From GCA-2686265 sp036010965 (lineage in GTDB: Bacteria > Planctomycetota > UBA1135 > GCA-002686595): 29,463 nucleotides of DNA. This document shows, in pieces, positions 23,964-29,463 of the stretch. The notes beneath the pieces are model-generated. The model was not told where the DNA came from, did not search any database, and saw only the letters and a program-made list of their open reading frames with translations. The DNA is taken from positions 1 to 29,463 of the forward strand of contig DASCMO010000166.1 in the NCBI GenBank assembly GCA_036010965.1. Reading direction: 5' to 3'. Every line of letters begins with the position of its first letter. The first letter of the stretch is position 1. A program made the position numbers and the translations under genes.

Positions 23964-25547
23964 TTGCCGAAGTCCGACCACGCCCGCTGGGCCGTCCTGG
24001 CCGCCCTGATCCCCTTCGCGCTGCTCGCCTGGAGGTTCGACTTCCTGTGCGACGACGCCTACATCTCGTTCCGCTACAGCCGCAACCTGGCCCTGGGCGA
24101 GGGCCTGCGCTTCAACCTGCACGCCGACCCGCCGGTCGAGGGCTACTCCAACTTCCTGTGGGTCGTCTACCTGGCGCTGTTCGAACGCGTGGGCTGGGAC
24201 GTGACCCTCTGGTCGCGCATCAGCTCGGCGGCCTGCGGCGCCCTGCTCACAGCCTGGCTCGCGCGCTCGGCGACGCGCCAGTTCGAGCTCGACGGGATCC
24301 GCGCCGCGGCCTGCGGACTGTTCGTGGGCACCCTGCCGCCGATCGCCCTGTGGGCCACCGGCGGCCTGGCAACCATGCCGATGGCCCTGGCGACCTTCGG
24401 GTTCTGGGAACGGCTCATGGGCGATCGCGACCGACCGCGGGGCTGGCAGGCGGGGCTCTTCGCCCTAGCCGCCGGCCTCGTGCGCGCGGACGGGGCGGTC
24501 TGGGTGATGCTCGTGGCCAGCGGCGCGGCCCTCGTCTGGCTCACGGGTGCGCGCGGAAGCGAACGCGAGCGTGACAGACGGCGCGCCCTGCGCCGAGCCC
24601 TCGTCGGGGCCCTGACCCTCTGCGCCCTCGGCGTCGCCCTGCACGTGACCTGGCGCATCGCCACCTACGGCGACTACCTGCCCAACACGGCGCGCCTGAA
24701 GGCCGGCTTCTCGCCCGACCGCCTGCTGCGCGGCCTCGACTACGTCGCGGCCTTCCTGCTGACGATCCCCTCCCTCGCGATCGCCGCCGTCGCCGGCCTG
24801 CTCCCCCGCGCACGCGGGGCGAGCTCGGTCTGGCTGCCCGCGCTCGTCGTCCTCTCCGGCACCCTGGCCTACGCCGTCTGGGTCGGCGGCGATTTCATGC
24901 CCATGGGACGCTTCCTTTTCCCGGCCGTGCCCTTCGTCGCCCTGCTCTTCGCCGGCGCCCTGCGTGCCTGCGGCGCCCGCGCGGCCGCCGGGCTGACGGC
25001 GCTCTGCGTGACCCTCTCGCTGCTGGCCGCCGCGGACCTCGGCCCCCTGCCCGCCTCCCTGCGCGCGCGCTTCCACTTCCGCGCCGACCGCGAGGTCTGG
25101 GAGAGCGAGGTCGAGATGTGGCGCGGCATGAAGCAGCGCGCCGAGCAGTGGGCCTTGCAGGGGCGCGCCCTCGCACACTGCACGGACGAGGGCGAGTCGA
25201 TGATCTTCGGCGCCCTGGGAGCCCTGGGCTACTACTCGGGCCTGGAAGCCTACGACACCTACGGGCTGGTCACGCCGGCGGTCGTCGAGCGCGGCGTCTC
25301 GATCCCGAACTCCTCGCCGGGCCACGACATGCGCGTGGGGCCGAGCTTCTTCTTCGCACGCCATCCGACCTACCTGGGGTCGGTCCTCACGCGCGTGAGC
25401 GCGCCCCTCGACGAGGGCCTGGCGGAGCGCTGGCACGAACACCCCTGGAGCGAGATGGTGACCCTCGAGCACCACCCGCTGCCGGTCGAGGAGGGGTTCC
25501 CGGCGGGAGTCGAGCTGCGCCTCTTGCGCATGCACCGCTGGGAGTGA
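23964..25547 (+). CDS. GT-C glycosyltransferase-like membrane protein (AftB-like)
   Basis: About 527 residues with around ten membrane segments. The first loop reads LCDDAYISFRYSRNLALGEGLRFN...PVEGYSNFLWVVYL, the hallmark of the AftB-like (arabinofuranosyltransferase-type) GT-C group in which the DD pair is catalytic. Downstream, GGDFMPMGRFLFPAVPFVALL and the C-terminal GALGYYSGLEAYDTYGLVTP also match that group. It probably uses a polyprenyl-phosphate pentose or similar donor to decorate a surface glycan; the actual sugar is unknown. The start is chosen at TTG 23964 from the TATGCT-8-nt spacing; the upstream ATG at 23913 would add 17 residues without similarity. It is divergent from the 23738 gene. 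Confidence 0.78.
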   Translation: MPKSDHARWAVLAALIPFALLAWRFDFLCDDAYISFRYSRNLALGEGLRFNLHADPPVEGYSNFLWVVYLALFERVGWDVTLWSRISSAACGALLTAWLARSATRQFELDGIRAAACGLFVGTLPPIALWATGGLATMPMALATFGFWERLMGDRDRPRGWQAGLFALAAGLVRADGAVWVMLVASGAALVWLTGARGSERERDRRRALRRALVGALTLCALGVALHVTWRIATYGDYLPNTARLKAGFSPDRLLRGLDYVAAFLLTIPSLAIAAVAGLLPRARGASSVWLPALVVLSGTLAYAVWVGGDFMPMGRFLFPAVPFVALLFAGALRACGARAAAGLTALCVTLSLLAAADLGPLPASLRARFHFRADREVWESEVEMWRGMKQRAEQWALQGRALAHCTDEGESMIFGALGALGYYSGLEAYDTYGLVTPAVVERGVSIPNSSPGHDMRVGPSFFFARHPTYLGSVLTRVSAPLDEGLAERWHEHPWSEMVTLEHHPLPVEEGFPAGVELRLLRMHRWE

Positions 25548-25586
25548 TGGCTGAGCGACCCCTGGAAAGCGAGCGGTGCGAGGCTC

Positions 25587-25592
25587 TACTCT
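25587..25592 (+). promoter_or_regulatory. Predicted -10 element for the 25601 gene (leaderless)
   Basis: TACTCT is followed by exactly 8 nt and the ATG at 25601. TGGAAA lies 18 nt upstream and matches the -35 consensus at four of six positions, the best -35 candidate among these sites. Confidence 0.55.
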
Positions 25593-25600
25593 AGTCAGCC

Positions 25601-26071
25601 ATGGACAAGTTGACAGAAACCTTCGCACCCCTCTGGCGGGCGGCAGCCGGCATCGAGCTCTCCGACCCCGAGGCCGCCTGCGTCGAGCTCACCTCGCGCT
25701 TCGATCCGAGCGGCGAGGAAGCCCGCTCCCTGGAGGCCGGCCTGCTCGAGCTGCTGGCCGCGGGCCGCGTCGCAGACCGCGGAGCGCCGCCGGTCACCTA
25801 CTCGCGCGCCGCCGGCGCCACGGAAGAGACCGGCGACCTGTCGATCGACATCGTGCACATGTCCGGGCCGGGGCCCGAACACCGCCACCCGCGCGGCGAG
25901 GTCAACTTCTGCATCGCCACCGACGGAGCGCCGACCTTCGACGGCCGGCCTCCCGGCTGGGTCGTGCACCCGCCGGGCTCTCAGCACGTCCCGACCGTCG
26001 ATGGCGGCACGATGCTGATCGTCTACCTGCTCCCCGGAGGCGAGATCGAGTTCGTCTCCGCGGGCGGCTGA
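25601..26071 (+). CDS. DUF4863/4-hydroxylaminobenzoate lyase-like cupin protein
   Basis: A 156-residue cytoplasmic protein with a helical N-terminal part (1-60) and a cupin-like core. The core shows HRHPRGE (H94, H96, E100) and later HPPGSQHVP (H129), the HxH...E...H arrangement of metal-binding cupins, plus VYLLPGGEIEF as the last strand. The wording resembles the DUF4863 family, which includes PnbB, the lyase that releases ammonia from 4-hydroxylaminobenzoate. This is recall of a family pattern and no nitrobenzoate genes are nearby, so the substrate is open. It stands alone, with its own predicted promoter, and converges on the arylsulfotransferase-like gene. Confidence 0.65.
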   Translation: MDKLTETFAPLWRAAAGIELSDPEAACVELTSRFDPSGEEARSLEAGLLELLAAGRVADRGAPPVTYSRAAGATEETGDLSIDIVHMSGPGPEHRHPRGEVNFCIATDGAPTFDGRPPGWVVHPPGSQHVPTVDGGTMLIVYLLPGGEIEFVSAGG

Positions 26072-26092
26072 AGAAACCCGCCCGGGTTCAGC
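26067..26092. terminator. Convergent bidirectional hairpin over both stop codons
   Basis: GCTGA...ACCC pairs with GGGTTCAGC around a GCCC loop (nine pairs, with a 4-nt bulge in the left arm). It includes the TGA of the plus-strand gene and the TGA of the minus-strand gene. No T-tract is evident on either side, so it could be a transcription end or 3'-end processing structure. Confidence 0.45.
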
Positions 26093-27398
26093 GGACCATC
26101 GCCTCGAAGAGGCCGCCGGGGGGCGGTCCGTCCGCGGCGCGGGCAGCGACGATCGCCTCCACGTAGGCCGGCGGCAGGCGCTTCATGCGCACGATCGCGG
26201 CCCGCCGCCCCGGGCTCGACTCGTGGGGACAGACGAACTCCCAGACGATCTCGCCCCGCGGCGTGACCTCGATCGCGCGACCCCTGTCGGATTCGGCCAG
26301 CAGGGTGTTGCCGTTCTCCAGGCGCTGGATCGAGCCCTTGCTGGCAGTGAAGAAACCCTCCGAAGGATCTGGGCTGTACTCCCAGACGATCTCCTCGCTC
26401 AGCGGATCAAGCTCGATGCCGCGCGAGGCACGCCGCGCGAGCCCGTTGTCGAAGAGCAAGATGTGCCCGTTATCGAGCACGTGAGCGTCGTGCGGACCGG
26501 AGAGCTCCCGCGCGCCCCAGCTCCAGACGAACACGCCGCGCTCCCAGTCGAGGACCGCCACCCGGTCCTGGTGGCGAAAGCACAGCAACAGGTTCGTGGG
26601 AGCGAAGAGCGAGTGTCTGTCCGCGAGCCGCTCGCCGTGCATCCACTCGATCGAGTTCGCGTGGAAGAGGTCGATCCACGCCTCGCCGCTGATCCGATCC
26701 GGAGCCACCTCGAGCAGCTCGAAGGGCGCGCCGTCGGCCTCGACCGCCGACAGCATCGAGCGCGAGGCGAGCAGCACGCCGTCGGGATCGAGCAGCAGCA
26801 CGCGGTCGTCGCGAACGGGGATCGAGGGGTGCAGGTCCGGGCGCGGGACGCGCTCGAAGGCCAGGGCGATCAGGTGACCGTCGGGAGTGAGGGCGACGTC
26901 GTGGTGAACCAGCAGGCGTCGCTTCCAGACCAGGGCGCCGTCCCAGTCGAGGCGCAGGAGCGTGCGGCTCTCGTCGGGGATCCCCTGCACGGGCCGGGCG
27001 GCGGGACGCGTCCCGCCCTCGGCCGCCACGACGAGCAGGTCGCCGTCGGGCAACAGCTCCGCCTGCTCCCAGGTCAGGCTCGGCGGGTGACTCCAGGAGC
27101 GCATCACGGTCCCCTCGGCGTCGATCAGCTCCGTCCTTCCGAGGAGTTGGATCGTGTAGAGGCCGTAGCCGGGAGCGCTGCGCGCGGGGTCCCAGCGCAG
27201 GACGCCGCTCGGCCGATCGGCGACGATCGCCTCGCTGCCAAGGTAGGGCAAGGCGCGCAGGGCCGCGGCCGCCGCCCGGCCCGCTGGGTCGGCGTTGCCC
27301 TCGGGCTCGACCTCCCGCGCCCGACGGACGAAGGCCACACCCAGGGCGAGGGCGGCGAGCAGCGCGAGGAGAGCGATGCGAGTGCCTCTACTTCCCAT
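26088..27398 (-). CDS. Arylsulfotransferase-like (ASST family) membrane-anchored protein
   Basis: A 436-residue protein with one N-terminal membrane/signal segment (about residues 8-24), the rest probably outside. It is built of propeller-like repeats with the family's recurring pattern: HHDVALTPDGHLIALA, LFHANSIEWM, GPHDAHVLDNGHILLFDNG, GSIQRLENGNTLLAES, and EIVWEY/EIVWEF strands. This is the arylsulfotransferase/ASST-like fold, in which a histidine of an HDxxxL-type block carries the sulfuryl group. Whether this copy is an active sulfotransferase is unproven, since many members are only structural relatives. ATG at 27398 was chosen because the hydrophobic segment follows directly; TAGCAT 17 nt upstream may be the -10 element. 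It is divergent from the amidotransferase. Confidence 0.72.
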   Translation of the reverse strand: MGSRGTRIALLALLAALALGVAFVRRAREVEPEGNADPAGRAAAAALRALPYLGSEAIVADRPSGVLRWDPARSAPGYGLYTIQLLGRTELIDAEGTVMRSWSHPPSLTWEQAELLPDGDLLVVAAEGGTRPAARPVQGIPDESRTLLRLDWDGALVWKRRLLVHHDVALTPDGHLIALAFERVPRPDLHPSIPVRDDRVLLLDPDGVLLASRSMLSAVEADGAPFELLEVAPDRISGEAWIDLFHANSIEWMHGERLADRHSLFAPTNLLLCFRHQDRVAVLDWERGVFVWSWGARELSGPHDAHVLDNGHILLFDNGLARRASRGIELDPLSEEIVWEYSPDPSEGFFTASKGSIQRLENGNTLLAESDRGRAIEVTPRGEIVWEFVCPHESSPGRRAAIVRMKRLPPAYVEAIVAARAADGPPPGGLFEAMVR

Positions 27399-27441
27399 GC
27401 TGATCGGCCGCGCGCATGCTAGCAGGGCGCCGGAGAGCGGG

Positions 27442-28044
27442 ATGCTGCTGCTTATCGACAACCACGACTCCTTCACCTTCAACCTCTACCAGGCGGCCAT
27501 GGAGCTGGGAGCGGAGGTGGAGGTCTTCCGCAACGACGCGCTCTCGGTGGATGAGGTGCTCGCCATGTCGCCCGCCGCGCTGATGCTCAGCCCCGGCCCC
27601 GGCCGCCCCGAGGACTCGGGCATCTGCCCCGAGTTGCTCAGGCGCCTGCCCGAGCAAGTTCCTCTGTTGGGGGTCTGCCTGGGCCATCAGGCGCTGATCC
27701 AGCACCACGGCGGACGCATCGAGCGCGAGCCCGCGCCGGTCCACGGTCGGGCGACGCCCGTGCTGCACGACGGGTGCGGCCTGTTCGCCGACCTCCCCTC
27801 GCCCTTCCCCGCCGGCCGCTACCACTCCCTGCGGGCCGTGGCCGCCGAGCTCCCCGAGGCGCTAGTCCTGCGCGCCTGGACCGACGACGGACAGGTGATG
27901 GCCGTCGAGCACCGCAGCGCCCCGCGCCACGGCGTCCAGTTCCACCCCGAATCGATCCTGACACCCGCGGGCTCGAGCCTGCTCGCTCGCTTCCTGTCCC
28001 TTGCTGGCGAGCTGCGCGTCCCATTAGCCCGCTCGAGCTCCTGA
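27442..28044 (+). CDS. trpG/pabA: Anthranilate/aminodeoxychorismate synthase glutamine amidotransferase
   Basis: A stand-alone class I glutamine amidotransferase of 200 residues, which strips ammonia from glutamine and passes it to a TrpE or PabB partner for tryptophan or folate synthesis. The start LLLIDNHDSFTFNL, the oxyanion block LSPGPGRPED, the nucleophile GVCLGHQ (C79) and the His/Glu pair in GVQFHPESI are all intact. Sequence alone does not tell TrpG from PabA, and one protein often serves both; no partner synthase lies in the window. GGAG sits 6 nt before the ATG, so this start is Shine-Dalgarno-led, unlike most operon-head genes here. It is separated from its divergent neighbour by 43 bp and converges on the ABC transporter. 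Confidence 0.92.
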   Translation: MLLLIDNHDSFTFNLYQAAMELGAEVEVFRNDALSVDEVLAMSPAALMLSPGPGRPEDSGICPELLRRLPEQVPLLGVCLGHQALIQHHGGRIEREPAPVHGRATPVLHDGCGLFADLPSPFPAGRYHSLRAVAAELPEALVLRAWTDDGQVMAVEHRSAPRHGVQFHPESILTPAGSSLLARFLSLAGELRVPLARSSS

Positions 28045-28049
28045 GCGGG
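28028..28049. terminator. Convergent hairpin over the trpG/pabA stop codon
   Basis: CCCGCTC pairs perfectly with GAGCGGG (7 bp, 8-nt loop) across the stop codon at 28042-28044. A competing stem, GCGGG with CCCGC, lies at 28045-28058. The convergent ABC gene ends at 28061, so the region probably terminates both. No T-tract follows. Confidence 0.45.
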
Positions 28050-28060
28050 CGCCCCCGCGG

Positions 28061-28855
28061 TCAACCGGACCAGGGCAACACGAAGGGCCGCTCTTCCCCG
28101 TCGTGGCCGGGGAGCCGACCGTAGCGGAAGTGGGCGCCGTAGACCGGTTCGAGGACCTCGGCCCGCAGCACCTCGTCGGGGGTGCCGGCGGCCGCGATGC
28201 GCCCCGCCTCGAGCAGCACGATGCGCGAGGCGAACTGGCTGGCGAGGTTGAGGTCGTGGGTCACCACGGCGACCGAGCGCCCCTCCTGCGCCAGGCGCGA
28301 GAGCAGGGAGAAGATCGCCAGCTGGTGCTCGGGGTCGAGGGAGCTGGTCGGCTCGTCCACCAGGAGCGAGTCCGCTTCCTGGGCCAGGGCGCGCGCGATC
28401 AACACGCGCTGGAGCTGGCCGCCGGAGATGCGCGTCAGGGAACGCTCGCCGAGCTCCTCCACGTCGGCCTGCCCCATGGCCGAGCGCACCACCTGCAGGT
28501 CGTGGGCGCTGCAGCGACTCCAGGGTCCCAGGTGCCCGTAGCGTCCGCCGAGGACGAAGTGCGCCACGGCGACCTCCGGCAGGGAGCCGAGGGCCTGGGG
28601 CACGAAGGCGACCCGCCGCGCACGCTCGCGCACCTCGAGGGAACGAAGGGCCGCACCGTCCAGGAGCACGGCGCCGCTGGCGGGTTCGAGCAGGCCGCAG
28701 AGGAGTTTCAGCAGGGTCGATTTCCCGGCGCCGTTGGGGCCGATGACGGCCACCAGCTCCCCGCCGGCGAGCTCGAGGTCCACGCCGTCCACGGCCCGCA
28801 GGGGGCCGGGGTAGTCGTGCACGAGGGAGCGTCCGAGGAGCGTCACGGCGATCAC
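28061..28855 (-). CDS. ABC importer ATPase (FecE/BtuD-type)
   Basis: An ATPase of about 264 residues for a FecCD-type importer (iron-siderophore, heme or cobalamin class). Motifs in order: Walker A GPNGAGKST (39-47), Q-loop FVPQAL, the signature ISGGQLQRV, Walker B SLLVDEPTSSLD and the switch THD. The length and the YRYG...PLVDG-like opening fit this subfamily. A GTG at 28855 overlaps the permease TGA by 4 nt (GTGA), implying coupling; GTG at 28846 is an alternative. The open frame extending upstream into the permease is not real. The cargo cannot be told because no binding protein or outer-membrane receptor lies in the window. Confidence 0.9.
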   Translation of the reverse strand: MIAVTLLGRSLVHDYPGPLRAVDGVDLELAGGELVAVIGPNGAGKSTLLKLLCGLLEPASGAVLLDGAALRSLEVRERARRVAFVPQALGSLPEVAVAHFVLGGRYGHLGPWSRCSAHDLQVVRSAMGQADVEELGERSLTRISGGQLQRVLIARALAQEADSLLVDEPTSSLDPEHQLAIFSLLSRLAQEGRSVAVVTHDLNLASQFASRIVLLEAGRIAAAGTPDEVLRAEVLEPVYGAHFRYGRLPGHDGEERPFVLPWSG

Positions 28856-29463
28856 CAGGACTGGATGGCGGCGCGGTTGCGCAGCAGCAACAGCAGAAAG
28901 AAGGGCCCGCCGAGGAGCGACATCATGACCCCGGGCTGGAGCTCGGCTCCGTCCCACAGGACGCGCCGCAACAGGTCGGCGCCGAGCAGCAGCAGCGGGC
29001 CGCCGAGCAGGCACAGGGGGAGCAGGGTGCGATGGGAAGGGCCGACGAGCAGGCGCAGGAGGTGCGGGACGATCAGCCCCACGAAGGCGATCTGCCCCGC
29101 GACGGAGACGGCGGACGCGGCGGCCAGGGAGGCGGCGCCGAGGGTCAGGAACTTGACGCGCCGCGTGTCGACGCCGAGGCCCTGGGCGTCCTCCTCGCCG
29201 CTGGCGAAGAGGTCCAGCTCGAAGCAGACAAGGGGCAGAACGGCGACCGCGCCCGCCAGGCCCAGCCAGACCAGCCCGGCGTGCTGCGGGGTGCGGTCGT
29301 CGAGGGTGCCGAAGGTCCAGGTGATGAGGGCGCGCGCGAGTTCGAGTTCGTCGCGCAGGGCCATCCAGTGCACCGCCGCCAGGAGTCCGCCGACGGTGGC
29401 GTTGACGGCGATGCCGACCAGCAGCAGGGTGGGCACGGAGATGCGACCGCCGGTGGTGGCCAG
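28852..29463 (-). CDS. FecCD-family ABC importer permease (5' part beyond the window)
   Basis: The C-terminal ~203 residues of a polytopic permease of the FecCD/BtuC family. The frame stays open to the window edge, reading LATTGGRIS just before PTLLLVGIAVN, which is the family's usual mid-protein block, so about the first third is missing. Family-typical later blocks are GQIAFVGLIVPHLLRLLVG and LLLLGADLLRR, plus the final GGPFFLLLLLR. About six of the usual ten helices are in view. It forms the membrane channel for the downstream ATPase, with which it overlaps by 4 nt. Confidence 0.9.
   Translation of the reverse strand: MATTGGRISVPTLLLVGIAVNATVGGLLAAVHWMALRDELELARALITWTFGTLDDRTPQHAGLVWLGLAGAVAVLPLVCFELDLFASGEEDAQGLGVDTRRVKFLTLGAASLAAASAVSVAGQIAFVGLIVPHLLRLLVGPSHRTLLPLCLLGGPLLLLGADLLRRVLWDGAELQPGVMMSLLGGPFFLLLLLRNRAAIQSW

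Noticed and set aside
1..29463. tRNA, rRNA, CRISPR arrays, insertion sequences, phage or attachment sites.
   Set aside because: I saw no cloverleaf-like sequence, regularly spaced direct repeats, transposase motifs or flanking inverted repeats. A covariance-model scan would be decisive for small RNAs.

Overview
The window is GC-rich chromosomal DNA from a free-living bacterium. It has no RNA genes, insertion sequences or CRISPR that I can see. Three things together suggest a planctomycete-like or similar deep-branching, secretion-rich lineage: a very large FG-GAP/ASPIC-UnbV lipoprotein, a choice-of-anchor-B protein ending in a WYRDP/FCP-type C-terminal domain, and a periplasmic protease driven by an FHA domain. 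The lineage call is inference from protein types, not from a marker gene.

Layout. (1) 72-2538, minus: glutamyl-tRNA synthetase followed by a calcineurin-like phosphoesterase. (2) 2632-4778, plus, divergent from gltX: adenosine deaminase translationally coupled (TGATG) to an esterase. (3) 4863-7371, plus: a polytopic GT-C glycosyltransferase-like protein, a membrane-anchored protein with two similar beta domains, and a coupled ORF that stops after 11 codons. (4) 21571 down to 7435, minus: queF, the FHA-protease, a tightly packed export cluster (FG-GAP/ASPIC lipoprotein, NHL-repeat protein, YtkA-like protein, MauG-type di-heme peroxidase), then a choice-of-anchor-B protein with a Tat-exported flavin oxidoreductase. 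(5) 21588-25547: two more GT-C-like membrane proteins transcribed divergently. (6) 25601-29463: a DUF4863-type cupin protein, an arylsulfotransferase-like protein, a TrpG/PabA glutamine amidotransferase, and the ATPase and (cut by the window edge) permease of a FecCD-type metal-chelate or corrinoid importer.

Two points stand out. First, six genes at the head of transcription units carry a TANNNT hexamer exactly 8 nt before their start codon (a seventh has 6 nt), whereas operon-internal genes use Shine-Dalgarno sites or stop/start overlaps. This indicates widespread leaderless transcription and fixes several start codons. Second, the overlapping genes at 19480-12036 look like one extracytoplasmic system in which a MauG-like di-heme enzyme sits next to a His/Met-rich YtkA-like protein and two large beta-propeller proteins. 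That arrangement is reminiscent of MbnH/MbnP-type enzyme-substrate pairs, but I cannot assign its function.
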